Below are positions 50,830-60,944 of a stretch of DNA of 64,000 bases, piece after piece. The notes under the pieces were generated by a model, which was not told the origin of the DNA, did not search any database, and saw only the letters and a list, made by a program, of their open reading frames with translations. The DNA comes from Oscillospiraceae bacterium (lineage in GTDB: Bacteria; Bacillota; Clostridia; Oscillospirales; CAG-272). The position numbers and the translations under genes are program-made. Numbering within the stretch: position 1 is the stretch's first letter; the number at the start of each line of letters is the position of its first letter. Location of the stretch: contig SVTY01000006.1 in the NCBI GenBank assembly GCA_015063535.1, forward strand, positions 57,636-121,635. The letters run 5' to 3'.

Positions 50830-53800
50830 TTATTCGGAGCGCAGAGCCTCCACAGGGTCTTTCTTGGAGGCGACCTTGGAGGGGATGAGTCCCGCAATGA
50901 AGGTCAGCAGCATGCTGATGCCCACAAGGACGATCGCCGCTACCCAAGGAAGCACCGCATTGATGTTGTCCATACCCGTCAGCGCATGGATGATGGCATT
51001 GATGGGCAGACAGAGCAGGATCGTACCGACCACGCCGATCAGTCCCGCCGCAAAGCCCACGATGAGGGTTTCGGCGTTGAACACACGGGAGATATCCTTC
51101 TTGGACGCACCGATGGCACGCAGAATGCCGATCTCCTTGGTACGCTCCAGCACTGAGATATAGGTGATAATGCCGATCATGATGGACGATACCACCAAAG
51201 AGACCGAGACGAACGCCACCAGCACGTAGGAAATGACGTCGATGATGGTGGATACGCCCGACATCAGCGCACCGATCATATCGGTGTACTGGATCTTCTT
51301 GGTCTCGTCGGTCTGACTGTCGGAGTAGTCCTTGATAAAGGTCTCAATGACCTCCTTGGATTCAAAATCCTTGGCATAGAAGTTGATGGAGGCGGGGGAA
51401 GCCTTTTCGGCATCACCCAGATCGGCAAGCACCGAATCGTAGGTGGCATCGGTCTGCGGAGCAAGATTATAGAGGGTCTGCTCCATGGTGGCAAATTCCT
51501 CGTCACCCATAAAGCCAAGCAGCAGGGGGAAGGTCTCGTCATTGACACTCATGCCCTTGATCTGCTCATTCATATACGCATAGATCTCGTTCATGGCTTC
51601 GTCGGGGCACAGATCCTTCAAGCCCACGATATCCATGGGCATCTGCTCACTCTGCGGAATGCCGTTGATGAGGATGAGCCGCTCCTGCGCCGAAAGCAGG
51701 GGAAGGAGCTTTTCCATCGTCACATCCTTGCCCTCCGCACCCAGCTTCATGGTTGCCACGGTCGACCGAAGCATCTCCAAGCTCATCGCATTGGCAGGGT
51801 TTGCCTTGGCGGCAGATAGCATGGAATCCACCAGCATGGTCTGCTGTTCCTCATTCATGATGGCGGCAAAGCCCATAAAATTCTCGGGCGTGACCTGCAA
51901 TTTGGTGAGGAATTCCTCATTGGAGAAGATTTGCGCTGTCATAAAGGCGTATAGCTGCTCCATGGTGGTATCGTCCACCTTGTCGATCAGCTCGTTGATG
52001 TTCTCCTTGGTGTAGGGGATACGCTCAAACTTCAAGCCCGTCAGGACATTGGTCTCGGGGGTCGCCTTTTGCTGCTTGATGATCTCGCTCTCGGCGGTCT
52101 CGGCAAGGATCTTGTCGGTCAGCGCACGGGTGTAGCCGACAGCACCGCTGATGGAGGTTCCGCTGACTCCCTCCTTGGGGCGGACGATACCCGAGATCAC
52201 AAGCTCCGTGCCGTTCTCGGCCACGAATTTCTCCTGCTCGTAGATCGCCTTATTCCAGATGTTGTAGGTCTGTCCGTCCTCGCCCACATAGGTCTTGTCG
52301 GTCTTTTCATAAAATTCATAGGCGTTGAGCAGGCGGAACTTCATACCCAAGAAGTCCTCCAAGGGCAGAGGCTCCATGTGAGACGCCTCATACTCGCCCT
52401 CGGTCATGAGCTGCTTCATGATATCCTCCAGCTCGCTCTGATCGAGCACGCCCAGCATATACAGGGTCATTTTGCTGACGGTGTTGTTCTTGCCCACCAC
52501 CAGCACGACCTCATTTTCGTTTTCGGGCCAATGGCTGCCTTCACCCACCAGCTCATATTGCTGATCCAGCAGGTCTTGGTTGTCGATCATCTCCGAAAAG
52601 ATGCCCATGCCGCCCATGCTCTCCATCATCTCGCCAATGCCTTGGAAGGAGGAGCCCATGTTGTCGAAGATGGTGGTGGGGGATACCTGCACCGAGCCGT
52701 CCTCGGTGTAGATCTGCAAGTTCAGATCGTAGGTGTACTGAATGTCACTGACCGCCGAAGCGATGGCCTGATAGTTCTCATCCAGGTGCGCCTTGAAGGA
52801 GGTCAGATCATTCTCGACCGTGGCACTCATGGCGGACATCATGGTACCCAAGGAGTCGTCAATGTAGATCATATCCTCATCCAGCTCCTCGGGGTTCACC
52901 TCCGAGACCTGCGTCATGGCAGAGAGCATGGCGGTGTAGTCGGCAGTGGTCTTGGTGATCGACAGGGGATAGGTGGACAGCGTGTCCTCCTGCACCTGAT
53001 CGATGAATAGCTGAATGCCGTTGGAGAGGGACAGGATCAGCGCAATGCCGATGATACCGATGGAGCCCGCAAAGGAGGTCAGAATGGTACGTCCCTTCTT
53101 GGTCAGCAGATTGTTCTTGGACAGCGAGAGGGCGGTCAGGAAGGACATGGAGGTCTTGTTTTTCTTCTGCCGCTCCTTTTGCTCCTTCTTCTGTGCCTTT
53201 TTCTCCTGCTTGGTCAGTGCGGCAGTCTCGGCGGTCGGCTGAGAGATCAGCTCCTCACCGCCAAAGGGAGCGGTATCGTCGATGACCTCGCCATCCCGCA
53301 GACGGACGATCCGTGTGGAATATTCCTCGGCAAGCTCGGGATTGTGAGTGACCATGATGACCAGCTTGTCTTGGGAGACCTCCTTCAGAAGCTCCATGAT
53401 CTGTACGCTGGTCTGTGTGTCAAGCGCACCCGTCGGCTCGTCGGCAAGCAGAATATCGGGGTTGTTTACCAAGGCTCTCGCAATGGCGACACGCTGCATC
53501 TGTCCGCCCGACATCTGATTCGGCTTCTTGTGAAGCTGATCGCCCAGTCCCACCTTGGTCAGTGCCTCAATGGCACGGGTGCGGCGCTCTCCCTTGGAAA
53601 CGCCCGACAGCGTCAGCGCCAGCTCCACATTGGAAAGGACGGTCTGATGGGGGATGAGGTTGTAGCTCTGAAAGACAAAGCCGATAGAGTGGTTGCGGTA
53701 GGAGTCCCAATCCCCATCCCGAAATTCCTTGGTGGAGGTGCCGTTGATGACGAGATCGCCCGAGGTGTAGCGATCCAGACCGCCGATGATGTTGAGCATG

Positions 53801-53937
53801 GTGGTCTTGCCGCAGCCCGACGGTCCGAGGATCGAAACAAATTCGTTTTCCCGGAACTTCAGGCTGACGCCGTTCAGCGCATGTACCTCACTGTCGCCCG
53901 TGACATAGGTCTTGACGATTTGCTTGAGTTCTAACAT
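50830..53937 (-). CDS. ABC transporter, fused ATP-binding protein and permease (MacB/FtsX-like)
   Basis: LELKQIVKTYVTGDSEVHALNGVSL, Walker A GPSGCGKTT, signature MSGGQMQRVAIARAL, FtsX-like C-terminus. Confidence 0.92.
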   Translation of the reverse strand: MLELKQIVKTYVTGDSEVHALNGVSLKFRENEFVSILGPSGCGKTTMLNIIGGLDRYTSGDLVINGTSTKEFRDGDWDSYRNHSIGFVFQSYNLIPHQTVLSNVELALTLSGVSKGERRTRAIEALTKVGLGDQLHKKPNQMSGGQMQRVAIARALVNNPDILLADEPTGALDTQTSVQIMELLKEVSQDKLVIMVTHNPELAEEYSTRIVRLRDGEVIDDTAPFGGEELISQPTAETAALTKQEKKAQKKEQKERQKKNKTSMSFLTALSLSKNNLLTKKGRTILTSFAGSIGIIGIALILSLSNGIQLFIDQVQEDTLSTYPLSITKTTADYTAMLSAMTQVSEVNPEELDEDMIYIDDSLGTMMSAMSATVENDLTSFKAHLDENYQAIASAVSDIQYTYDLNLQIYTEDGSVQVSPTTIFDNMGSSFQGIGEMMESMGGMGIFSEMIDNQDLLDQQYELVGEGSHWPENENEVVLVVGKNNTVSKMTLYMLGVLDQSELEDIMKQLMTEGEYEASHMEPLPLEDFLGMKFRLLNAYEFYEKTDKTYVGEDGQTYNIWNKAIYEQEKFVAENGTELVISGIVRPKEGVSGTSISGAVGYTRALTDKILAETAESEIIKQQKATPETNVLTGLKFERIPYTKENINELIDKVDDTTMEQLYAFMTAQIFSNEEFLTKLQVTPENFMGFAAIMNEEQQTMLVDSMLSAAKANPANAMSLEMLRSTVATMKLGAEGKDVTMEKLLPLLSAQERLILINGIPQSEQMPMDIVGLKDLCPDEAMNEIYAYMNEQIKGMSVNDETFPLLLGFMGDEEFATMEQTLYNLAPQTDATYDSVLADLGDAEKASPASINFYAKDFESKEVIETFIKDYSDSQTDETKKIQYTDMIGALMSGVSTIIDVISYVLVAFVSVSLVVSSIMIGIITYISVLERTKEIGILRAIGASKKDISRVFNAETLIVGFAAGLIGVVGTILLCLPINAIIHALTGMDNINAVLPWVAAIVLVGISMLLTFIAGLIPSKVASKKDPVEALRSE

Positions 53938-54073
53938 TTTGATTTCCTTCTTCCTTCATTCCTGTATGATATATTATCATACCATATAATTTTTAACATA
54001 CGGTTGCGTTTTGCGGAAAATTCTGTGAAAATTTTTCCTGAATTGTGATAACTGTGTGAATTTTATGGGTGTT

Positions 54074-54103
54074 GTACCTTTTCTTTTGAAAAAGAAAAGG
54101 TAC
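54074..54103. repeat. Family C palindrome
   Basis: GTACCTTTTCTTTTGAAAAAGAAAAGGTAC (compensatory changes relative to other copies). Confidence 0.75.
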
Positions 54104-54179
54104 CAAAAGAAAACGTTGCAAAAAATAATCGACAGTATCCGTGGAGAGTGCAAACCATTTTGTCATATTTTCTTTTTTG

Positions 54180-54211
54180 GTACTTTTTTCTTTTTTAAAA
54201 GAAAAAAGTAC
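54180..54211. repeat. Family C palindrome (long-arm variant)
   Basis: GTACTTTTTTCTTTTTTAAAAGAAAAAAGTAC. Confidence 0.75.
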
Positions 54212-54232
54212 GCTTCTTCCTTCCATTCTTTC

Positions 54233-54637
54233 TTACTCAACAAACAACAGCAGCAACAGCAAGAAGAGCAGGTCGTCCTTGGTATTGCTTTGGGATATGA
54301 GGAGGATCAGCCCCAAGAGGAGGAGCTCCTCCGTACCGATCCCGAAGCCCCGATCCTTACGGAACAGGCGGCCGAAATCCAGCCGAAAGCCGGGTGCGGA
54401 AAAGAGCTTTGCCGCTGTGGGGGCGGCATCGGTCGGCGGCTCCGATCGAGGGGAGGAAGGCTGTTCGGTCTCTGCCGAAACAGCTTCGGCGGTCGTCTCA
54501 GGCGGGATCGGCTCAGCCGGCTCCTCCGTGCTTGCCGACAGGATCGGCTCCTCTCGGGAAAAGGCGTTGCCGCTGTAATTGCGGGGAACCCGAAGGGGGC
54601 GTGGGGGTCTGCCCTCGGGCGGTTGTCGTGCGTACAT
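54233..54637 (-). CDS. Hypothetical protein with hydrophobic Leu-rich C-terminus
   Basis: 134-aa ORF ending LLLLGLILLISQSNTKDDLLFLLLLLLFVE; co-directional with the next two small genes. Confidence 0.6.
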   Translation of the reverse strand: MYARQPPEGRPPRPLRVPRNYSGNAFSREEPILSASTEEPAEPIPPETTAEAVSAETEQPSSPRSEPPTDAAPTAAKLFSAPGFRLDFGRLFRKDRGFGIGTEELLLLGLILLISQSNTKDDLLFLLLLLLFVE

Positions 54638-54677
54638 ACAGGCTCGATGTCCTCCTTTCTTCGATGAGATGACAGGC

Positions 54678-55151
54678 TCAGCCGAGGTGCTTCAGCGTGT
54701 CCGAAAGCACAGACAGGCGGATCATGGTTTCAATTGCCTCCCGCCGTCCCGGACTGAGATAGGGCTTCAGGGCACGGAGCAGACAGGTGCGGTCATCCTC
54801 CTTGCCCCGATGACCGCCTCCCGCTGAGGGCAAGCCTTTGCCGCCGCCAAGCAGAGGCGCTAAGGTAGCGATCAGATCGGGCAGAGAAGCGGAGGCGGGG
54901 GAGACGGCAGGCGTGCTTTCCTCCGAGACAGAGGGTAGCTCCTTGGTCTCGCTCTCGGTACTACTCGGTGTGACCTCCGTCGCATTCTCCCCATTGGAGG
55001 GGGCGGCGGCAGTCGGCGCAGGCGCACCCAGCGCCGAGGCGACCATGGAAAGAAGCTCGGGCTGTGCCATCAGACGGGCAATGGCATCCGAAAGAGGGGG
55101 CGGAGCGGCGGCTCCCGTCTCCTGATCGGGAAGGTGATCGGTGCGCTCCAT
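54678..55151 (-). CDS. Hypothetical protein
   Basis: 157-aa ORF; co-directional; C-terminal helical segment RTCLLRALKPYLSPGRREAIETMIRLSVLSDTLKHLG. Confidence 0.65.
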   Translation of the reverse strand: MERTDHLPDQETGAAAPPPLSDAIARLMAQPELLSMVASALGAPAPTAAAPSNGENATEVTPSSTESETKELPSVSEESTPAVSPASASLPDLIATLAPLLGGGKGLPSAGGGHRGKEDDRTCLLRALKPYLSPGRREAIETMIRLSVLSDTLKHLG

Positions 55152-55154
55152 GGC

Positions 55155-55379
55155 TTATCCTCTCTTGTTCTTGTTGGCTTCGTATTGCTCAGCGACCCGA
55201 CGCAGATCGTCATTCGTGGCGGTGCTGAGGGCGTGACGGATGCTTTCAATGCTTTTCGGGTCGATGTTGAAGTCGGCGGGGTCGATCCCGCTTTCCGCCG
55301 CCAGACGGGTGATGATGGTCTTGAGTTGGTTGTCGTTCAGACGAAGCAGACGGTCAATGGCAGATCGGTCGATTTGCAT
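55155..55379 (-). CDS. Hypothetical small helical protein
   Basis: ATG 55379 with GGAGGAAT SD; MQIDRSAIDRLLRLNDNQLKTIITRLAAESGIDPADFNIDPKSIESIRHALSTATNDDLRRVAEQYEANKNKRG. Confidence 0.7.
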   Translation of the reverse strand: MQIDRSAIDRLLRLNDNQLKTIITRLAAESGIDPADFNIDPKSIESIRHALSTATNDDLRRVAEQYEANKNKRG

Positions 55380-55602
55380 GGTGATTCCTCCTTTGATGCC
55401 CATGGAAGGGATTTTTGGCAGTTCTGTAACAGCATATGCCGAAAAAAAACAAAGGTACCTGTTTTTTATGGATTGACGGCGGACGAATTTTGTGGTATAA
55501 TAGTATGAAACAACAAAAAATGCCGTCGGGTCGGGCTGACCGATACCAGTGTATGCGGCGCAAAGCAAAAATATCCGCCATGGCGGACACGGGAGGGCTT
55601 TC

Positions 55603-56565
55603 ATGAAATACTGTTTTGTCATCAACCCTGCGGCAGGCAGAACCAATGTGGCGGAGGAGCTGAAGGCTCGCATCGAGCAATGCTATAAGCAGAGCGATAC
55701 CGAGGTGACGGTGTATCTGACCGAGGGCGTGGGAGATGCCACCGACTATGTGATCCGCACGGCACGGGAGTATCCCGACGAGGAGCTTCGCTTCTATGCC
55801 TGTGGCGGAGACGGAACGCTTGGCGAGGTGGTCTGCGGTGCCATGGCGGCAGAGGGCAGAGAGCGAATTGCCGTGGGACTTGTTCCGTCGGGAACGGGGA
55901 ACGATTTTGTGCGGAATTTCACCTTTCGGGACAATTTTGGCGACATCGAGGCACAGCTTCGGGCGGACGTGCATCCGATCGATCTGATCCGCTGTAACGA
56001 CCGCTATGCCATCAATATGGTCAACGTGGGCTTTGACTGCGAGGTGGTGGTCAAGGTGGCACAGCTGAAGCGGAAATGGTGGGTGCCGTCGGGCATGGCG
56101 TACATAACGGGGCTGATCGTGACCCTGTTGCGCAAGCCGGGGGTCAAGGGCAGACTGAGTGCCGACGGAGAGGAGCCCTCCGAGCGGCGGTATCTGCTGA
56201 ATACCTACGCCAACGGCGCTTTTTGCGGCGGCGGCTTCCATTCCAACCCCAAAAGCAACCTGACCGACGGGCTCTTGGATGTTCTGCTTGTGAGTAATAT
56301 CGGCAGATTGAAGTTCGTTTCCATCGTGGGAAGCTATAAAAAGGGAACCCATCTCGTTCCCAAATACGCAAAAATATTGGAAAGCCGCAAGGCAGAGCGG
56401 ATCGACTTTTTCTTCGATCAGCCCACCCATGTCAGCGTGGACGGCGAGGTGATCTCGGTCTCCGAGCTGCACCTTTCGACCGAAAAACAGGCGCTCCGCT
56501 TCCTGATCCCCGCAGGCTCACGGCTGGAGCATGTAGAACCGACGGAGCAGACGGTATCGGTATAA
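55603..56565 (+). CDS. Diacylglycerol kinase family lipid kinase (YegS/DgkB-like)
   Basis: MKYCFVINPAAGRTN, ACGGDGTLGEVVCG, GLVPSGTGNDFVRN. Confidence 0.93.
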   Translation: MKYCFVINPAAGRTNVAEELKARIEQCYKQSDTEVTVYLTEGVGDATDYVIRTAREYPDEELRFYACGGDGTLGEVVCGAMAAEGRERIAVGLVPSGTGNDFVRNFTFRDNFGDIEAQLRADVHPIDLIRCNDRYAINMVNVGFDCEVVVKVAQLKRKWWVPSGMAYITGLIVTLLRKPGVKGRLSADGEEPSERRYLLNTYANGAFCGGGFHSNPKSNLTDGLLDVLLVSNIGRLKFVSIVGSYKKGTHLVPKYAKILESRKAERIDFFFDQPTHVSVDGEVISVSELHLSTEKQALRFLIPAGSRLEHVEPTEQTVSV

Positions 56566-56611
56566 CAACTTTTTATCCGCTTACGCATATATTAACAGAG
56601 AAAGGCGTGTT

Positions 56612-56644
56612 GTACTTTTTTCTTTTAAAAAAGAAAAAAGGTAC
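56612..56644. repeat. Family C palindrome (long-arm variant)
   Basis: GTACTTTTTTCTTTTAAAAAAGAAAAAAGGTAC. Confidence 0.72.
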
Positions 56645-56747
56645 CAAAAAAGAAAACGAAGCAAAAATGCAACGTTTTCCTTTTGGTTGTTTTTCGTAAG
56701 CGGACAGTCGTCCCTGCAAAAAATATTTTTTGCAATGTTTTCTTTTG

Positions 56748-56777
56748 CTTACTTTTCTTTTTCAAAAGAAAAGTAAG
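56748..56777. repeat. Family C palindrome overlapping the 3' end of spoVG
   Basis: CTTACTTTTCTTTTTCAAAAGAAAAGTAAG; encodes the last residues YFSFEKEK* of spoVG. Confidence 0.8.
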
Positions 56778-57087
56778 GCGCATTCTCCGCATTCTCCGCA
56801 TTCTTTATATCGTCCTTAGCCGCCTGTGCCGCTTCGTATTCGGCGTGATAGGCGGCAATGACCTGACTTTCCAGAGCGGTACGGAACTGGGCGTTAATGG
56901 GATGTACGATGTCCCGGTAGGTCTCATCGGGGTTTTTACGGCTGGGCATGACGATAAAGAACTTGTCTCTTGCGTAGATGACCTTGATGTCATGAACGGC
57001 GAGCTGTCCGTCAAAGGTGACTGAGACGATCGCCTTCATGGGGCCTTCGTCGAAGAGCTTTCTGATTTTAATATCGGTGATCTGCAT
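56749..57087 (-). CDS. spoVG: Septation protein SpoVG family
   Basis: MQITDIKIRKLFDEGPMKAIVSVTFDGQLAVHDIKVI, FFIVMPSRKNPDETYRDIVHPINAQFR. Confidence 0.94.
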   Translation of the reverse strand: MQITDIKIRKLFDEGPMKAIVSVTFDGQLAVHDIKVIYARDKFFIVMPSRKNPDETYRDIVHPINAQFRTALESQVIAAYHAEYEAAQAAKDDIKNAENAENAPYFSFEKEK

Positions 57088-57351
57088 TTTGAAATCCTCC
57101 CTTGTGTGATCTGAAATTTTTGACAGATGAGCGGGATATTTTTACTCCGCTGATAGTATTATACAGGATGAATTTGACGGTTATACAACGGTTTTACGTT
57201 TTTTTTGTGAAGTTTTTTGAACATCGGGCAAAAATCATTGACCCGCTTCTTCATAAAACGGCACGAAGCGAGCAAATCCTCAAGCCTTCGCCCGTTTGCG
57301 ACGAACGGCAACAGAAGCGGCGTCCCTTGGGAGGCTGAAAGGAGAGAATCC

Positions 57352-58803
57352 ATGGCAACAGAGAATACTCATTACGGTGCCGAACGGATCGCCGCCATGC
57401 TGACGGGGTGCGAAAGCATCTATTTTATCGGAATTGGCGGGATCAATATGTCGTCACTGGCGCATATTACCCATACCCGAGGCTATCGAGTCGGCGGCTC
57501 TGACCGCACCGCCACGTCGCTCACCGAGCGGCTGGCACGGGAGGGGATCACGGTCTTTTACGCCCACGCAGCCGCCCATGTGGACGACTACGATGCCGTG
57601 GTCTACACCGTTGCCATTTCGCCCGACAACCCCGAATACCTGCGGGCGATCGAGCGGGGCATTCCTTGCATTTCCCGAGCCGACTATCTGGGCTATCTGA
57701 TGATGGGCTACCGTCGGCGTATCGGCGTGTCGGGCATGCACGGCAAAAGCTCCTGTACCTCCATGTGCGCCGAGGTCTTGCTGGCGGCGAACACCGAGCC
57801 GACGGTGCTTTCGGGTGCCGAGCTTGCGGCAATGGACGGAGCGTACCATGTGGGAGGAACCGAGAATTTCGTCTTTGAGGCGTGCGAATATATGGACTCC
57901 TTCCTTGATTTCAACCCCACCGTGGCGGTCATCCTGAACATCGAGATGGATCATGTGGACTATTTCAAGAGCATGGAGCAGATCCGAACCTCCTTCTCCC
58001 GCTTTGCCGCCCTCACGGGCGAGGCGGGCTATGCCGTCTATAACGGAGATGATGCCGAGGTGCTTGCCGCCCTGTCCGACTATCGGGGCGATCGGCTCTC
58101 CTTCGGTATGACGGGAGAAAACCTGTCCTATCGGGCGGAGAATATCCGCACAGAGAACGGATGTCCGTCCTTCGATGTGATAAAAAAAGGAACATTCCTT
58201 TGCCGTGTCTGCCTGTCGGTCACGGGATATCATCATATTTATAATGCCCTTGCCTGTACGGCGGTCTGCGATCTGTGCGGTCTGTCGCCTGCCGAGATCA
58301 CCGAGGGGCTTGCCCGCTTCGGCGGTGCCAAGCGGCGTATGGAGCGGAAGGGAACACTGAACGGCGCAGCGGTCTATGACGATTACGGACACCATCCCAC
58401 CGAGATCCGCACGACCTTGGAGGGCGCCAAGAAAGCGGTCGCCAAGGACGGTCGGCTCTTCTGCGTATATCAGCCCCATACCTACTCCCGCACGGCGGCA
58501 TTGCTGGACGGCTTTGTGTCGTCGCTTGCCGTTGCCGACCGTGTCCTGATGGTCGATATCTACGCCGCCCGAGAGACCGATACCCTTGGCGTCAGCTCCG
58601 CTCTCGTGGCACAGCGTATCGGAAAGAAAGCCACCTGTCCCGCTACCTTCGCCGCCGCCGCCGAACAGCTCAAAAAGGAAGTGACCGCCAAGGATACCGT
58701 CATCATCATGGGCGCAGGCGACGTCTATAAAGTGTTTGATTATTTAGGGGATGCGAGGGATGCGATGGATGCGCCTTGCTTTTCTTTTGAAAAAGAAAAG
58801 TAA
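57352..58803 (+). CDS. murC: UDP-N-acetylmuramate--L-alanine ligase
   Basis: IYFIGIGGINMSSLAHI, GVSGMHGKSSCTSM, DDYGHHPTEIRTTLEGAK, VYQPHTYSRTAALL. Confidence 0.95.
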   Translation: MATENTHYGAERIAAMLTGCESIYFIGIGGINMSSLAHITHTRGYRVGGSDRTATSLTERLAREGITVFYAHAAAHVDDYDAVVYTVAISPDNPEYLRAIERGIPCISRADYLGYLMMGYRRRIGVSGMHGKSSCTSMCAEVLLAANTEPTVLSGAELAAMDGAYHVGGTENFVFEACEYMDSFLDFNPTVAVILNIEMDHVDYFKSMEQIRTSFSRFAALTGEAGYAVYNGDDAEVLAALSDYRGDRLSFGMTGENLSYRAENIRTENGCPSFDVIKKGTFLCRVCLSVTGYHHIYNALACTAVCDLCGLSPAEITEGLARFGGAKRRMERKGTLNGAAVYDDYGHHPTEIRTTLEGAKKAVAKDGRLFCVYQPHTYSRTAALLDGFVSSLAVADRVLMVDIYAARETDTLGVSSALVAQRIGKKATCPATFAAAAEQLKKEVTAKDTVIIMGAGDVYKVFDYLGDARDAMDAPCFSFEKEK

Positions 58804-58804
58804 G
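58775..58804. repeat. Family C palindrome overlapping the 3' end of murC
   Basis: CTTGCTTTTCTTTTGAAAAAGAAAAGTAAG; encodes CFSFEKEK* at the MurC C-terminus. Confidence 0.8.
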
Positions 58805-58976
58805 CAAAAGAAAACATGGCAAGAAATATTTTTGCTATGTTTGCACAAATTTCATGGTAGGGACAGACGTCCTCGGCTGTCCGTTTCAACCCGATTCTAT
58901 TTTCATTCTTTTCGGACAGTCGGGGACGCCTGTCCCTACAACAAGCCATGTGCGAACATATTATAAAATTTATTTT

Positions 58977-59045
58977 CGAAAGTTTTTGAAATTCTTAAAA
59001 ACTTTTTTCAAAAAGTTTTTAAGTGGGTGCAGGGCAAAGCCCTGC
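58977..59045 (+). promoter_or_regulatory. Family D structured 5' UTR element upstream of methyltransferase gene
   Basis: CGAAAGTTTTTGAAATTCTTAAAAACTTTTTTCAAAAAGTTTTTAAGTGGGTGCAGGGCAAAGCCCTGC. Confidence 0.6.
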
Positions 59046-59061
59046 AAAAAAGGAGAAGTAC

Positions 59062-59847
59062 ATGAACGGATGTGAGGGCTATGAAGCCATAGCGAGTGTA
59101 TACGATCGCCTCAACCGAGAGATCGACTACGAGGCGTGGGCGGATTTTTTTGAGGAATGCTTTACGGAGCATCTTGCCGAGAAGCCGAAGCTGATCCTTG
59201 ACCTTGCCTGCGGCACGGGTCGGATGACGAGAACGCTTGCCGATCGGGGCTACGACATGATCGGTGTGGACGGCAGCGAGGAGATGCTCTCCGAGGCGGC
59301 ATCTGCCGAATGGGAGCGGGAAGATCCAAGAGAAACGCCCATTTTGTATCTGTGTCAGGACATGCGGAGCTTTGAGCTGTACGGCACGGTGGGTGCGGCG
59401 GTGTGCTGTCTGGACAGCCTCAATTATCTACCCGCCGAAGCTGATCTGGAAAAGACCTTCCGCCTGTTGCACAACTATCTTGACCCCCACGGACTGTTCC
59501 TGTTTGACGTCAACACGCCCTACAAATTCGAGACGGTCTACGGCGACAATGCCTATATCTTGGAGGACGAGGACGGAGACGGACGGAGCATTTTTTGCGG
59601 GTGGCAGAACGCTTACGACCCCGCAAACGGTGTCTGTGACTTTTATCTGACCCTCTTTCGGGAGGAGGACGACGGCAGCTATATCCGCACCGAGGAGCAT
59701 CAGCGGGAGTACTGCTATTCCAAGGGGACCCTGTTCCGCCTGCTGATCGACTGCGGCTTTGAGGTCGTGGGCTGTTACGGAGGCTATGACAGAGCCGAGC
59801 CCGCCAAGACCGCCGAGCGGTGGTATATCGCCGCAAAAAAGAAATAA
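59062..59847 (+). CDS. Class I SAM-dependent methyltransferase
   Basis: YEAIASVYDRLNREIDYEAWADF, LILDLACGTGRMTRTLADRGYDMIGVDGSEEML. Confidence 0.92.
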   Translation: MNGCEGYEAIASVYDRLNREIDYEAWADFFEECFTEHLAEKPKLILDLACGTGRMTRTLADRGYDMIGVDGSEEMLSEAASAEWEREDPRETPILYLCQDMRSFELYGTVGAAVCCLDSLNYLPAEADLEKTFRLLHNYLDPHGLFLFDVNTPYKFETVYGDNAYILEDEDGDGRSIFCGWQNAYDPANGVCDFYLTLFREEDDGSYIRTEEHQREYCYSKGTLFRLLIDCGFEVVGCYGGYDRAEPAKTAERWYIAAKKK

Positions 59848-59877
59848 AATCAGAGAAACGAAAAAAAGAGGAACCAT

Positions 59878-60783
59878 ATGAATAAGCAATACGCAACCAT
59901 TCTGCGTGCCATGACCGCCGACGGCAGCGCACGCATTCATGTCATCAATTCGCAGGCGATGGTCAACGCCGCCATCGAGATCCACCGCACGGAGCCCACC
60001 GCCACGGCGGCGCTGGGGCGTCTGCTTACCGTCACCTCCATGATGGGCTGTATGATGGGGGAGAAGGACAATTCCATCACCGTGACCCTGAACGGCGACG
60101 GACCTGCGGGGCGCATTCTGGCGGTCGCCGATTATTACGGCAACGTCAAGGGCTACATTCAGCACCCCGAGGCGGACGTTCCGAGAAAATCGAATGGCAA
60201 GCTGGATGTGGGAGCCGCCGTGGGGCGGGGACTGCTCACCATCGTGCGGGATGAGGGGACAGGCGAGCCGTATACGGGGTCGATCCCGCTGACCAGCGGT
60301 GAGATCGCAGAGGACATAGCGGCGTACTATGCCAACAGCGAGCAGATCCCCACGGTCTGCGCCCTTGGCGTGCTGGTGGATACCGACGGAAGCTGTCGGG
60401 CGGCGGGAGGTGTGCTGGTTCAGCTCTTGCCCTTTGCCAACCCCGAAACGGTGGATGCCATCGAGCGGAACATTCCCGCCCTTGCCAATCTGTCCAAGGC
60501 GTTTGATCGGGGCATGTCGAACAAAGCCATTGCCGACCTTGCCCTGAAGGATATCGAATACGATGTGTTCGACGAGCTGGAGGTCGAATACCGCTGTGAT
60601 TGCACTCGAGAGCGGGTGGAGCGTGCGCTCATCACCTTGGGCGAGAAGGAGCTGTACGGTATGCTTGCGGAGCAGACCGCCGAGGGCAAGGAGGAGCTGC
60701 TGGAGGTGTCCTGCCGCTTCTGCGGACGCAAGGAGTGCTTCGACCGTGCCGATATCGACCGCATGCTGGGGAAAAAGCTGTAA
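59878..60783 (+). CDS. hslO: Hsp33 family molecular chaperone
   Basis: [34 protein letters not shown]-terminal [12 protein letters not shown]...CRFCGRKE zinc motif. Confidence 0.95.
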   Translation: MNKQYATILRAMTADGSARIHVINSQAMVNAAIEIHRTEPTATAALGRLLTVTSMMGCMMGEKDNSITVTLNGDGPAGRILAVADYYGNVKGYIQHPEADVPRKSNGKLDVGAAVGRGLLTIVRDEGTGEPYTGSIPLTSGEIAEDIAAYYANSEQIPTVCALGVLVDTDGSCRAAGGVLVQLLPFANPETVDAIERNIPALANLSKAFDRGMSNKAIADLALKDIEYDVFDELEVEYRCDCTRERVERALITLGEKELYGMLAEQTAEGKEELLEVSCRFCGRKECFDRADIDRMLGKKL

Positions 60784-60811
60784 AATTTTTTGAAAAATTT
60801 AAATTTTGTGC

Positions 60812-60840
60812 TTGACAAACACAAACGGTTATGGTATAAT
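60812..60840 (+). promoter_or_regulatory. Promoter P1 upstream of the tRNA cluster
   Basis: TTGACA - 17 nt - TATAAT. Confidence 0.8.
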
Positions 60841-60915
60841 AGTCACCGTTGACGGATCGGATGCCGACCCGAACGAAAATTTTGAAAAAAAGAAAAAGAA
60901 ATTTTCAAAAAAGGG

Positions 60916-60944
60916 TTGACAAACAAAAACGACTGTGGTATAAT
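60916..60944 (+). promoter_or_regulatory. Promoter P2 upstream of the tRNA cluster
   Basis: TTGACA - 17 nt - TATAAT; near-identical to P1 (TTGACAAACAmAAACG...TGGTATAATA). Confidence 0.82.

Noticed and set aside
54233-54637. Microsatellite CAG/CAA repeat (54240-54275) as a separate repeat locus
   Set aside because: Very short and explained as Leu codons in the C-terminus of the hypothetical protein on the minus strand.
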